From Acholoe squamosa (Eukaryota; Annelida; Polychaeta; Phyllodocida; Polynoidae): a stretch of DNA of 64,000 nt. The notes under the pieces are model-generated. The model was not told the DNA's origin and made no database searches. It saw only the letters and a program-made list of their open reading frames with translations. Positions 13,200-25,978 of the stretch are shown here, piece by piece; position 1 is the first letter of the stretch; each line of letters starts with the position of its first letter. The position numbers and the translations under genes are program-made. The stretch is from assembly GCA_949317995.1 (NCBI GenBank), contig OX439038.1, positions 60,098,813 to 60,162,812 of the forward strand, given 5' to 3'.

Positions 13200-14350
13200 A
13201 TTTGTGTGCGTGTGTGGGTTTAGAAGATCCCATAATCCCAAACTGACACCCCGATCACCATTGCTTCTTAGCCCAGCCCCCTCCCTACCACACATACATA
13301 CACACTCACACCCATCACACACGTCGCGCCGCTCCTGATTGCCTCCGTCTGCTGTTTGCTGCAGCCAGCAATGACATGTCGACATGCGATGGTGTTCCAC
13401 CCACCCCTAGACAACGGCAATGGACCCCCCCCCCCCCACCATCCACCCACCCCATCGTCTCTCACTCTCCTCCAGTGCCAAGGACCCACCCACAAACATA
13501 CCACAACCAACCGGCACCCAACACCCACCCACTCGCCCACCCACCTAGCCAATGCAAACCTCTCACCCCTAAGTACCAAGCCAGAGAATGGCGGTATATA
13601 TAATGGCCAAGCCACAATTGGGCAAAAAAAGCAGTGACTTGATACTGCAGTATATAGTGTCAATGTCAGGGAGGTGGGGAGATCTAGAGGCGGGGGAGAG
13701 GCTAATGGTATAATGTAGTTACCTTATGGAAAATATAGATGGATATAATGGGGAGGACTGGACTTAAATGGTAAGAAGGGTACAGGTTATTTATACAAGG
13801 CTGTAAGCGAATTAACACTTAAAAAAACAATAGAAGCTTATGGTAAGATGGGATTTCAAGGAGTTGAGTAGAGGTAAAGGGGTCACGACTGGAGCATAGG
13901 AGAAAAAAGGCAAGAGCAACTGAGGAGAGACAATTGGTGAGAAATTGGCCAGGGATGTAAATGTGTCCCTGTAAATGTATGTGTGTGCGTGTTGGTGGGG
14001 GGGGGACTGGGAAGGATGAAGGTAGGCAGTCGTGCTACTATGCTGGTGTGAGAAGGGCGTGGGTCGCGTGCTCTGGCTCGTCTGGGGCATGGGTCAGGGT
14101 TAATTCTCCTATTTGTCGGCAGGACGATGCAGGCGTGAAGAAACAAACGAGTGGCAGACAGACAAATAGACAAGCAGGAAATAAAGGAGCCGGCCGCCAA
14201 TTTCTCCCGATATCTCGCTGCAATAACGATAACACGCGCGGAGTGTGCATGGTGAGCGGGGTGTCTTCCGGAGGGTGCAAGGGGGTGTATGGAGGAGAGG
14301 ACATTTTCTGGGTGACGGCCAAGCTTTTACCAAATTAGCGACCAAGACAG
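13200..14350. repeat. C-rich, CA-rich low-complexity block
   Basis: ACACACTCAC phrases at about 13288-13322, a poly-C run at about 13425-13438, CCAC-rich phrases to 13560 and a G run near 14000. Many overlapping frames on both strands (His/Pro/Thr-rich) arise from this composition. None is supported as coding. Confidence 0.55.
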
Positions 14351-14934
14351 AGGCTGTCAAGCCGTATGTGTAGGCGCGTGCACACTCCAATGGGAATCTA
14401 ATAGAGGCAAGTAAGATCCCTGACAGGTCCGGAGTGGCAAGGGGTGCCCTCTGGCACAAGGCCCAACTGTGCAGGCGCGAGGTAATGTTTACAGCGCCTC
14501 CAACGGAAACCAAATTAATAACAGTGATGGGGGAAAACCAAGATGTGGTCCTCATCTCAGATTTCTACCGTTGTTATTTCTCAGGGGTCGATCAGTCCAG
14601 ATAGGGTCGTGAAATGGGCGCTGTATAGTATTTACACCAGTGGGCTTAAATCAGGAGAGATAATGTAAGTCTATACAATTGTTATGTGACCATCGGTGGG
14701 GCCTCTTTTCATACACGAGTGAGGATGTTATGAACGCACCGTGTTCACACTGCCATGCTGCCTGCTGATTCTTGAATCAAAGAGGTTGAATCAATGAACA
14801 ATGTTCACACCAGTATCTGCATTACGTCACAGCATAATACATGCTGTGTCACCTAACAGGTCTAGTCTTATTTTTTTTATCCAAGTTGTTTATATTTTCA
14901 AAATTATAATTATATAATAGACACAACTAGAACA
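14351..14934. other. Non-coding DNA, nothing recognised
   Basis: The phrase TTGAATCA recurs near 14775-14800. Nothing else is notable. Confidence 0.35.
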
Positions 14935-15030
14935 ACAAAACTTGGGTTTTATAGGCTTTATTAAACCATAGTAATTATGTCGATCACAACGTTTCAGCTG
15001 TAGTTAGCCTTCATCAGGTGTTTATATTTT
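14935..15030 (-). mobile_element. Retroelement 3'-tail signature, Penelope-like, decayed
   Basis: On the minus strand this reads CCTGATGAAGGCT, CTGAAACGTTGTGATC, TTTAATAAAGCC and TATAAAACCC in order. The TGATGAAGGC to GAAACGTT to AATAAA order recurs in invertebrate genomes next to Penelope-like element ends, from general recollection of such elements. No reverse transcriptase or GIY-YIG frame remains nearby, so this is a tail only. Confidence 0.35.
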
Positions 15031-15783
15031 CTCACAAAATATATGAATTATGTGCATACATATTTTTGCCTCGCAATATAACTTTCACTGCATGTTGACA
15101 GGGCTGGGTGAGGTCATAGTGATAGTAATTAGCAGTTTCTATTTTGAGTCGGGGTGAGCAATGAACTGTATATACATATGAGTTGCTCATGACATCAACT
15201 ATTTACTCTTCTACTTAGTGCACAACTCAACACTGTATATGGTAATACAGCATGGAGTAGGGGGTCGGATCTACAATGTATGTGTCATTATCATTGACAG
15301 ACAGGTTAATGTTGACTTAGTTAGCAGGAGGAAAGAGGAGAAATATGGGGAAGCCATTAACTGTGTCACACAGTCTTATCTTTCCATTATCTACATAGAC
15401 CGAACTGCTTCCTGTTAAATTTTTCTGCGTGGGCTTCCCATCAGAACTCATCACACATTGATTCTGTATTATCTCACATCCTTCTTCTAGGCTTACCTGA
15501 ATTTGGTCCTTCCATTATCTTTGTTGGAAATTTCCTAAATGCCTGTTATTTTCTCACCATCCGTTATATTTTAGTGTTTGTTTTTCCCCTACATCGCGCC
15601 GACTCTAATAATCTCACCACCTTCACTAATATATCTGTTCATTCCCTCAATTCTCGTTCAATCACCACTCGTCAATTTGGAGCATGCAATATTTGGACCA
15701 GGTATTATAGTAATTTGGACCAGGCAGTGTAGTGATTTGCTTGTTCCTATATTCATTATTCTTTAGCCACTTCACCTTGTTAA
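15031..15783. other. Non-coding DNA, nothing recognised
   Basis: Short frames without recognisable content. Confidence 0.35.
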
Positions 15784-16000
15784 ATGATTCGTTTGATCAT
15801 CATATGATTCGTTTGATCATCACTTTTCTTCCTCCACTGCTTCCTTCCTTTAAATATTAGTTCCTTCGATTGCTTTACTCATTACTTTCTTCCTTCCTTC
15901 GTTACTTCATTATTTCGTTGCTTCCTTAATTGCTTGTTTATTTAATTCTTTGTTTTCTTCGCTCAATTTGCTTGCTTATTTCCTTCCTTTCCCTTTTCAT
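15784..16000. repeat. 20-bp tandem duplication followed by degenerate TTCC tract
   Basis: ATGATTCGTTTGATCATCAT occurs twice in tandem (15784-15823), then a degenerate TTCC/TTCG pyrimidine tract runs to about 16000. Confidence 0.75.
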
Positions 16001-16650
16001 TTGCCTCCGTGCTTGCAATGGAAGACCCTCCCATGCATGTTCGCTTTATCCATAGGGGAAGGCGCCCCTAAATCGAGCACTAGGCACGTTACCTTCAGTC
16101 GAACATCCTACCCTATTACAGGCCTTTTCCACAACCCCTGACCTTTGTTTAGGGGCATATATATAAGGTTTCATATTGGAGTTGATGCAAAATTAATTGG
16201 AAGTTACTGTTTTATATGATATTTAAAAGAAGAGTTCCAGTAATGCACCAACATGCTACAGTGGTCGATTGGGGGGAAACTCACCCTAGGACACTGTAGG
16301 TAATCCCGTGCACCCCTCTTTTTACATCACTGTACATATAATATGTGTTCGTTGCATGGCTCTGTGTTTTCATGTGGCCTCTGATGGCCCTTTGGCAAAT
16401 GTTCATAGCTATATCAAGATGCACAGCAGCGTCAGTCCCAAAAGAGTAATACCTTAACAGTAATCTTCCTCTTATATTGAAACTCAGGTGCTTTATATAT
16501 AATGAATCCAATGCCTTCCCTGCACAGCCAAATCCCAACTCTTGTGTTTTCAGCTTCATCTATAGATGGATGCTAGGAATAGTAACTATTTATGAGTAGT
16601 ATAATGTTTTATTGATATATGGCCGCAGTGGAAAATGTGAGTTATTCGCT
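16001..16650. other. Non-coding DNA, nothing recognised
   Basis: No gene, RNA or repeat recognised. Confidence 0.35.
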
Positions 16651-16654
16651 GGTA

Positions 16655-16772
16655 CTGCATTCAATCATCATACTGACCCTGCATGAGTTGATACACTCCT
16701 AAAGAGGCGGCATGATGCACCATGCGAAGTATTACTGGATGCTGTGGTAAGGCATCAGGACAAAATGAATAT
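16655..16772. repeat. Decayed copy of the 22.9-kb hairpin repeat
   Basis: GATACACTCC followed by GGCATGATGCACCA matches the left side of the hairpin at 22.91-22.95 kb, and GGCATCAGGACA resembles its right arm end. The arms no longer pair well, so this is an older copy of the same family. Confidence 0.55.
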
Positions 16773-16812
16773 GAGGTGACACAACGCCCTTGACAGGTTT
16801 TTGTATCCATAC

Positions 16813-17209
16813 TTAGGCCAAAAAAAATATTGTGTGTTTCCAGTTAAATAACTAAAAGGTGTCGGTTGTTTTTTTTAAAATTATTTTTTGATTTTCTACA
16901 AAGAAATGTATATATATAGGCAGACATATTGAATTCTATGATTTTATGGTAGAAATATTAAAAACATAAGAAATGTGAAACATATGTAAAAGATATGAAT
17001 GACTGTTATGGCTAGTATACTTATAGATAAGGGCCTATATGAGCTCCCCGAAAAATTGATGAAAAAATATGAAAATTACGGGGAAAAAATGCCTAAAAAC
17101 TCCCCAAAAATGTCCAAAATACCCCCCCCCCCAAAAAAAAATGCAGGGTCAGCACTGTTTTCCTAGGGGGGGTCTGGTAACTGGAAACAAACCTTTCTTT
17201 TATGCCTTA
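16813..17209. mobile_element. MITE family 2, copy 1
   Basis: Ends TTAGGCC...GTTTCCAGTTA and, inverted, TAACTGGAAAC...TATGCCTTA form terminal inverted repeats. The A-rich interior (GAAAA, CCCCAAAAA phrases) resembles copy 2 at 29465-29808. No coding capacity. Confidence 0.65.
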
Positions 17210-20150
17210 TTTATGTTGTACTAATGAGGAATTCTAGGTACATAAACATAGGCCTACAGTTCTACATGACCAGCCAGCATTGCCCACTCGCCCAGATATT
17301 GTATATGCATTCATAAACATAGAGACATTATTCTGGATTGAGGTTGGCCCAGGGGGTCTCCCCGAACAATGGCCACCCTTAGTCTGCTGCCTACAGTGAC
17401 GTTACGTCATTGGCATGTCATGGCTGCTACCCAACAGGGTCTATTGAGGGTAAGGGGTGCTGTAGGGGGCATGAGGGAGGAATTCTGTCACAATCAATAT
17501 GACATAAGGGTGTACAAAGACTGTCAATGTGCTGCCCCTCTACATGGGAGTTTTATAGCACAAAATGATGTGGATCAAGAAATCTTGTTTGATTGTTTAC
17601 AGAATAAAAGTCCTTTATGAATAAAGAGAGCCTTATGGTCAACAGAATATGCTCTTTATATACATTTTTATATAAGCAAATTATATTGTCATCAGTGCCA
17701 AATTAATCATTAATAGAAAATCTAAAATCTCATTGTACAAACCGAAGTGACCTTCTTTCACCAACTCGTAATCGTACTTATAGATTGGACATGTCTGCAA
17801 GTACCACCTTTCATCTCGTATACTCAGAGAGGTGAGTGGGAAACATCGTTATAAGGGGAGGAAGTAACTGTCAGATTGGGCCGTTTGGTGGGAAAGCGCT
17901 GGCCGCAAGAGTAGGATATTAGCCTCAGGAGTACTATTCCATCCTTTCTACTATCATCTCCTGTGGAAAAGGACTCCCATAACCTGCCATACCACCAATA
18001 ACACGGAGCATGGAAAGAGCGCTGGGTCTCAACATAGGTCAAATCCTAAAGGTTTTTTCTTTGGTTGTGTGCCAAGGGTCAGAACGGGATTCTGGTTCAG
18101 GACTGGACTCAATTAAGACTCACCAACCTTTTGTTTAAAGTTCATTCTTGCTAGATCGTTGCCGTGTTTGTTTTATGCAAATAAAGTTAATCGTTGAGCA
18201 TGCAGGAGATGCGAACTGGAGGCAAGGCAATGAGGAGGTTGGAGGTGTGGTTTTAAGGGGAGGTCTGTAACCTTCAAATCTTAACACTTGGCGGACTCCA
18301 CCTAAAGGTTGATTCAAGTTGTTAAGAATGCAAACCCAGCTCCTCTTGTGATATGTCTCATAATGCTGTTAATACAACCTTCATTGTAGGCTATAATCCA
18401 ACTTTGACCTAGAATGCCCAGATAGAGAGCATGCCATTTCAATCAAATTCACAGCATTTAAGATGAATGTGTTGGTTAATAATCTTTTAATTCTTTTTGA
18501 TTAAGAACAGATTAATTTAAACCCATGATTAAAGCTCAGGAATTGTCGTCTTAATTAGAAATGAACCAAAATGGCTGGTGACACCAAGGAAAGCTCGGAC
18601 ATGTTTTCCAGTGCTTGTTAACATGAGATGGAAACTGTTGGGTGCAGGGGACCTGTATTATGACGACATACTAAAGGGGCTATTGGATCCCATACCCCCA
18701 CCCAGAACAGCAAAACCGCAACACTGGCATACCTCTCCCAACTATGGGAAACATTCTATGCCTTCACCACAATATAAAGGCCTTCCACTGACACCTTTGA
18801 CCACCAGACCACCAAGCACACAAACCACACCATGCTGTATCCAAAGCAGGCCGGGGTCTGTCGATGGCACTCGCATGGAAATTAATTACCCTACATAGGT
18901 AAATGTTTAGATAGGGCTAATAATTTGACGGCTCGATCGATGACAGGAACGGAGCAAAGATGGGTACGTAATGGGGCTGTGGGCTTGCTGTGGTGAGAGT
19001 GGGGTTGGGCATAGTGGTATAGTGGTATAGGGGGTTAGGTAAATGCTATATGGGACTGATCGATTCCTGTCAGACGCTGCTGACAGGATGGAAAGGGGGG
19101 GGGGGTTGTGGCAGTACTTGGGGGTATGAAGCCTCGGGGCCTATATATGTAATGTGGTCTGTGCCTGGCATCATATCAGGATATGATGGTTTGTAAATTG
19201 AAAATCTCCCTTTCCAGGAACATAAAAGACATGCCAGGAAATGACATTTTCCGTCTGTTGATGAATGGTATACCTAGTCTCTAAAATCTAATTATACAAT
19301 AATGTATAATAGTCCTATGATATGAACTAATTGTAAAGTTTGATAAAACTCCATCTCAAGTTTGGTATCATAAGTCAGTCAAGAAGGGATGCCAGAAGGA
19401 CGGGTGATGATATAAGGATGGGTGTGTAGGAGGTAGTTGAATGTACCTCACGTCTCCCTACACCTCTGTATATGGTTCTATCAATTTTTCATAGCTTGCA
19501 CAAAGCTTCATCATAGAATGCTCTATTATGGCTCAGTGTGTCTGTCTGAAGCAAGTTGGCGCAGCATCTTACCTAACTGTGGCTTGTATACATATTTGGT
19601 ATACTATATGGTCACAGTATACCAAATAGGGTATCCAACGTATGATTTCGCAATAAAAGAGGTAAACCTTTGAGAACAAGTCCTGAGATTTTAGCACATC
19701 TGTGTAATCATATTGAAGAGCAACTAATGTAGTACACAAAGAATGCTCCACCATTGGCATCAGTTAATTGGGGATTTAAAGGTCAGGCCCCTATTTTCCC
19801 CATGCCATATGAGTCCTATGTAAGGTATGGTCTGGTAGTTTTGTGCATTTTTCTGAGGATCAGTTACATGTGTTTTCATTTTTTCATTTTTTTGGAGGGG
19901 TAAGCATATTTAAAACGAAAAAAATTAACGTGTGATATACATCACATATGGCCCAGGGTCTACTACCCCCCCAATATAAAAATTGGGCGTTGTGCATTGA
20001 AGCACAGAAGGCTCAGGGTAGGTACCATAAAACCCTCTATCAACCCTGTAGGGTCACAGGAATCAACACTTGCGAAATATTGACTAATTACTTACAAATA
20101 GAGACTATTATCTATATATGTACTGGCATAATCTTCTCTTACTAAACCCC
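17210..20150. other. Non-coding DNA with one perfect hairpin
   Basis: ATTTGGTATACT (19594-19605) and its exact reverse complement (19616-19627) form a 12-bp stem with a 10-base loop. A poly-G run lies near 19098. A 106-residue frame at 18578-18898 has no recognisable domain. Confidence 0.4.
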
Positions 20151-20152
20151 TT

Positions 20153-20323
20153 GGACCGCTGGCCCCCTGGTGTGCTGGCCCCCTGGACACCTGGCCCCGG
20201 ACACTTGGCCCCTGGACACTTGGCCCCTGGACACCTGGCCCCCTGGACACCTGACCCCCTGGACACCTGACCCCCTGGACACCTGGCCCCCTGGACACCT
20301 AGCCCCCTGGACACCTAGCCCCC
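20153..20323. repeat. 14-16-bp minisatellite, about ten copies
   Basis: Unit GGACACCTGGCCCCCT repeats with starts at 20185, 20199, 20214, 20229, 20245, 20261, 20277, 20293 and 20309, mostly 16 bases apart. Minus-strand Gly-Pro-Gln-rich frames across it are products of the repeat and not collagen. Confidence 0.92.
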
Positions 20324-21590
20324 ACAGAAAACTTTATCCTTAGCATACTTAGTTTATCGCTCAGTCCCCAATGCGTTATGTGTATAGCTTGGACACTGTA
20401 AACATTACCTGCTGAAAAAAGTGTCTCACTTGGTGATTACCCATAGGACTCCACGTGCTAATTTCATCGCCAAAATCTATCTGACCCATAGACCTAATGG
20501 TTAAAGAACTTGTAGTCAGTATAGCTCCCAAAAACATGACGTAAGTACACCAGATTTTTTCGTAGAGAAAGACATCACTCACCATAATGGACAAAATCTT
20601 GTCTGATAGATGAGATTTGAAACTTTCCTTTGGCTTTTGAAAAATGTGTAAACTAACAGTATATCACTGAATGATTACACCCTAAAATTGGTGATTACAA
20701 ATTTGTGGATCTGACTGAAAACCCGGCTCCAATAGCCCAGGGGATACCCTGGGCCAACAATTAGTTGGCATCTGTTCAGTATATACCAGGCTTTGAAATG
20801 AGTACCTTGAAATAATCCTTTTGAAAACATCCAGCAAAGTGAACAGTATTGCCCATAGCCATAGGCAGGTTTACCCCTAAACAGCCACATACAATGCGCA
20901 ACATTGGTCTTTGGTGTTCTGTGGATTGCTCTTAACCTAGGCAGGAATGCAAGCTCCGTGTATGAGCACAATGCCGCCTGATTCAGGACCACTAAAACCA
21001 GCTACATCGAGACCTACGTTTACCACCACAAATCTATATTGCTACCTTCCCCACGGCTACATGGTCGACTCTGTAAACCGCACTTACCAAGGCCCACTTC
21101 CATGTCCACAACCACTCTGTTATGCCCATATTTGAGGTTAGGACTAGGAGGGGAAGGGGTAAACTTATACATTGCATATGCTTGGAAGCAGGGGCAGGAA
21201 TGTTAGAATTAGGAGAGCGCCATATAAAAGCTTTATCTTCTTCATGTTCTTTATTGTGGGAATGGTTCAAACGTTTTTCATAGTAAGGCAGAGATTACTA
21301 TGAACAAGTTATAAGTTGGCCAAAAGTCTCCTTTCATTGGTTAAGGGTTCGAGGGGAAATAAATGTTATTGTTGGAATGTATAATATTTTCAGATGTCTA
21401 CATTCCTGGTCCAATACGTTTCAGCTGGTACCCAATATAACCACATTTGACTATATTTTTATAACCATTGAGGTGTTAGGAAGCCCAGTGATCAAAAGGT
21501 AAGTGGTGGCACAGATGCTAAATGTATGAAGTTGGTGGTTGGATGGGTAGGTCTGTACCCCCGAGCAAAGCAAAACAATAACATCCGCTG
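20324..21590. other. Non-coding DNA, nothing recognised
   Basis: No supported gene or repeat. Confidence 0.35.
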
Positions 21591-21594
21591 AACA

Positions 21595-21812
21595 AATCCA
21601 CAGCGCATGCGTAGTGTGCCTGGCTAGAGTTGCTCGCGGCAAGTCATCGACTGGGACCGGAAGTGGCGTCGACGAGGCTCGGCAGAGGAAGCGGAAACAG
21701 CCGATGGTCGGTGGCGGTGTCTGACGATATCCAGGGAGGGTGGTGGGCCTCGATAATGCCTTATCGGCCTTATCAGCGCAGCCGCCCGTCCTCCTGCTTG
21801 TAGGAATTCTTG
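21595..21812 (+). promoter_or_regulatory. ETS/NRF1 promoter candidate with possible non-coding first exon
   Basis: GCGCATGCGT (21603-21612, NRF1-type) and ACCGGAAGTG (21656-21665, ETS/GABP) lie in a locally GC-rich, CpG-containing stretch. About 145 bases downstream TTG|GTAAGG gives a good donor at 21812/21813. The only early ATG frame closes within seven codons, so the exon would be untranslated. No second exon was identified, and minus-strand transcription is equally possible. Confidence 0.4.
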
Positions 21813-22820
21813 GTAAGGGGCGTCTACACATTCTCAAAATAGTGCCACCATTGCCCCTTAATCGGACCTCTAATCGGGCTCTCCTTAAGCCCCAGAGCGG
21901 GATTTTCTTTTTGTATTTTAGGAGTTGTTCAAAATTTAATTTTGCTCTTGATCTAATTATGACTTGAGAATTGCCACCACCAACTGCTGGGTGCTCATGA
22001 AGCTAATGTTATACCAAATCGAATCATTTCTTCTTAGCAGATCTCTCCTAAGGCCTATGGCAAAATGAAGATACAAAATGTGCCTAAGCACCATGGAGAG
22101 CATAGAAGGAGCTCTCGTGACCCCCGCCACCCTCCTGGGGCCCCCTTTGCCAGTACATGTATACACCAATAGCTGACCCACTTCACTGTGCCTTCAGCAG
22201 GGCGGTTTGTCATTGTAAGTAGTATAGGGTTTGGGCTTCGGTTCGGGTACACAGTCTCCATCATTCACATTTACTTCATGGCAAAGTTTTCTTGGTAACA
22301 TAACCACATGTATGGTACGATCTAACCCCTCCCCCGGGCTGGTACATCTCCTGTTTTCCCCACTTTCTTTTTCACCAATTCCTTCTCTCATATTCTGTGC
22401 TTCCGCTCTCTATGTTCATCATGGCACGGCATTTCTATGCCCACGCCTGTCATCATTGAGGACCTCTTGATAATATAAAAAAAAACCTTTACTATATCAA
22501 GTGGCCCATGAGTAATACAATGATGTACCTCCTGCTGTTGTTTGCTCCTTTTTTTCGGGGCCTAGACCTTGTCATTGGTATCATTCTTGATATCTCTCAG
22601 GTTCAAAAAGCCCTCACCTACACCTTCTTTCAGTCTGTGCATTCCCATATCCCACCATCAGCTGATGTGCCCACGCTGTGTGGTAACTGGTTGTTCCGGC
22701 ACGGCTGGTAGCGGCGTGTTTCCTGGAGGTGGGTTGAGGGAGGAGTGTGAGTCAGTGTCGTAAATAGGTGGAGTCGGCGTCTAGATGACAAAAGGTCACT
22801 CTGTCTGAGTTGTGATCCCA
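21813..22820. other. Non-coding DNA, nothing recognised
   Basis: Would be first-intron sequence if the 21.6-kb promoter drives plus-strand transcription. No exon recognised. Confidence 0.35.
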
Positions 22821-23055
22821 CTTTAAAACCAACTGCCATTCAAACGTTTAAAGGCCTCGTGATGTCTTGATGCATCATGCCGATTACCGACTTCCATGGG
22901 GCTTGTTTGATACACTCCCGGAGGGTTGGCATGATGCACCAATGTAGTGCTGGTGAGTAGACTCGCCAGCACTGCATTGGTGCATCATGACAACTAGGAA
23001 ACATGGGTTTTGGGACACTACAAGCCTTTAATGGGTTAAAACTGCCATTTAAACG
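22821..23055. mobile_element. Nested inverted-repeat element with long flanking direct repeats
   Basis: A 66-bp near-palindrome (22927-22992; arms 32 bases, 29 matching, 2-base centre) sits inside an imperfect outer inverted repeat (TTAAAGGCCTCGTGATGTC against its inverted counterpart near 23010-23030). Outside these, CTGCCATTCAAACG (22833-22846) and CTGCCATTTAAACG (23042-23055) form direct repeats preceded by TTAAAAC. A decayed relative is at 16655-16772. Confidence 0.65.
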
Positions 23056-23464
23056 CCGCAATCTGCAGCTACCTGACTAATGCAGTTGTAAATACCACAC
23101 TATTCCTCCTCTCATCCCACAACATGTAGTGGGCCTATTTGTAGATGAAACAATTAATGCTGTTTTGTAGTTCTTACGTGATAGGATAATCTGTTATGTC
23201 GGTCATCAACAAGGAATACCAGCAAGACTGATATCAGTAGGCAAGAGGACTTTACATGAAGGTCGATGCATGTAAATAAAGAATATTCTGTAATAAATGA
23301 AAGGAAAATGTTCAGCCATAGAGATCAACATTAATAAAAAAGAAACTACCTAGACCTTTGTCATTCTCAGAATCTCTTACTAAATTACTAAAAACAAACA
23401 ACATAAATTAGGGTAGCCAAGGCAAGACCACAAGAACCAAAGGTCTCACTCAAAATTACACTAC
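23056..23464. other. Non-coding DNA, nothing recognised
   Basis: No supported feature. Confidence 0.35.
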
Positions 23465-24060
23465 ATGGTTGGTTTACCCAACATGCTGGTTCACCCACCA
23501 GCCTGGTTAGTTCAGCAGAATGGAGGGATGGCCTCTTCATCCATATGTCTGTTTTACCAGGATGCCTTGTACACAAGATGGCTAGTTCACCGAGCGTATT
23601 CAGCAGGCTGGTTCACTCATATGCCTGGTTCACTCAAGGGAATCGTTCACACAGATCTCTGATTCACATGCTGGCTTACTCATGTAGTTGGTCCAACTAG
23701 TGGGCTAGTTCACCTAGACAACAGATCAAATCAGATGGCTTGGCCTACCTACTCTGTGCATTAGATCTCCCAGATGGCTGGTTCCCAGAAGAACATAATG
23801 GTTTACAAAGCTAGCTGGTTCACCCAGGCAATGCCTTTATTTAGTGAGTAATTAACTAACAATGTAACAAGAGTGAACAGGTCATCTGAGAAGACCAATA
23901 CATCTGATTGGATCAGTTATATGGTTGAGCTTGCCTACTGGTCAAGAACGAAAACCTTTGTGAACCAGCCTACTGATAAACCAGATATCTGGGTGAACCA
24001 TTCTTTTGAGTGAACCAGGCATCTAGGTGAAGTCTGCTGAGGTAACCAACCGGCGACTGG
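23465..24060. repeat. Decayed tandem repeat arranged as two opposed arms
   Basis: From 23465 to about 23835 phrases like ATGCTGGTTCACCCA recur at irregular 20-40-base intervals on the plus strand. From 23935 to 24060 the same phrase appears in reverse (GTGAACCAG, GGTGAACCA). About 100 unrelated bases separate the arms. Confidence 0.65.
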
Positions 24061-25974
24061 CTCATCCAGCACCTTGCTCCACCCACACGGCTGCATACAC
24101 TCTGACTTTCTATCCCGGCTCTCTATATGATGCATACAGACAGGATTGACACTGACTCCTACCCATACATCATACATAATCCGCTACCACGCCTGAAAGG
24201 ATCCTCTACGATATCCCACACAGTTATGGGCTGTCAACTCCCATCAGTGTGTCCAGATCCTCACCAAACACCTAATGGCTAACTTAGGGATATAACAGCC
24301 TTACTACCCTATCTGAGTGAGTATCAGGCAATAAGTATACAGCCAGTATCACACTGATGTATAATGACACCCTTACAGCTATATAAGGACTCACTGAAAT
24401 CCCAGTGTAAGAAACAAATTATAGCCCTCTTTTTATACATCATTGGGCCACACTCACGCACCCGTAAACCTGCGAACCCATAACGGCAATAAAGAACGCT
24501 TATCCCATGAGAAATAAGAGGGTATAAACATCGATCCATCAAGAATTGATGAGGTAGAATGGAGGGGAACCCATTCCAGCGTGATCGTGCAAAACGTCTG
24601 AGACCTCAGAATATGTGTCCTAAATACCTGATTTAAGGCATTGTGTTAAATGCTGTATGTACATTGAAGTAAGGTTCCAAGATCAACATCAGCAGCCAAG
24701 ACCATTAATATCTAATTAGGTATTTGTACTATAGCGATTGTGGGGTGGTCCTTCTAAATCTCTTTTGAGAGGTAGGCCATAATTGATATTCCTAATAAAA
24801 GGCGTATCTTTTTGTCGTAGGTTGTAGGGTACGAAACAATAGCCTGGGCCTAGATTTAATGTAAACATTCATACAGTATATATCAATCGAGTTATGGTAC
24901 GCATATTGCCCTTACTTAAAAAGTCAGTTTATAGCTACAAATGATAAGCACACAAATGATATACATACCCTTTCACATAGGTATTCAACACCATAAGTAT
25001 AGTGCAAAATAAAAACACTCGAAATTTTCTTCATTGATCAATCAATAGAAAAAGAAAAGAAATCGTTACAGGTTTAGGTTCCCTTTACCCAGCTTAGAGC
25101 AGAAATCAGACATTTAATATTCAAACCTGTGGGCTGCGTGTCAAAAATAAGCCAACGCCAAGAGTTAGTTTTACTAATTATAGAAAGGAGACAAATTCTG
25201 AGCTAATTGACATTGTCTCACACACACAGGCTCAGGATACAAATCGTTATGAGCCACTCAGCAAATGCTCACTGCCTCACTCCCACCTCTATGAGTCACT
25301 CTTCCTGCTACACCTTTTATCGCCCACGTCAGGAGTGACTGTATACACTAGTCGTGGTACTGTTAGGGTATAGCTGGAAAGGGAAGCTTCCACTAACGGT
25401 CATTGGCCTTTAGAAAATTAGCTTGCTGATTTTTTTTTCCAAAATGAATATCAAGGCTTTCATGAAGAAGAAAAACCAGGAAAATCATGACTATGCAACA
25501 GTAATTGTGAATTATTTCTCGTTCTCTAAAAGATACTGTAGACGATTCATAAAGTGATCACATAATTATAGTGTATAGTATGGCACTGATTATGATATAT
25601 ATTTAACTGGGTTATGTTCTCACTCCTGCAGTAGACCAAAACTAATTTGGAACATCTGGAGGAAGCGTGATATAAATAGTTTCAGGTCTTTCATTGTCAC
25701 CATTAATTAGAGTTGCACTGTTTTAGAACCGTTTCTTATGTCTATTCTACTCAACATAGACATTGCTGTGGTAGGTTTGTCTGGTAGGAGTCCAGGGGTT
25801 TGTTACTCAAACCCTGATCATGCACGCAAAATGAATTTAGGAACTCTGTGGGGGCCTTGTTTGGTGCTCCCAGGTAAACATAATCCTACACAATGTAAAA
25901 AAAGATGTGATTACAGATAAGATCAAGAATTGAGTGGGATCATGAATGGGATCAAGAATCTAGGTACTCATAGT
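24061..25974. other. AT-rich non-coding DNA, nothing recognised
   Basis: Short frames only. The 60-codon frame at 25738-25920 has no recognisable motif. Confidence 0.35.
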
Positions 25975-25978
25975 CTGA

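Noticed and set aside
13268..14555. Several 90-148-codon frames on both strands
   Set aside because: C-rich and CA-rich low-complexity DNA keeps many frames open; none has a recognisable motif.
20092..20314. Collagen-like Gly-Pro-Gln minus frames
   Set aside because: Artefact of the 16-bp minisatellite; several frames are open at once and the unit is not a multiple of three.
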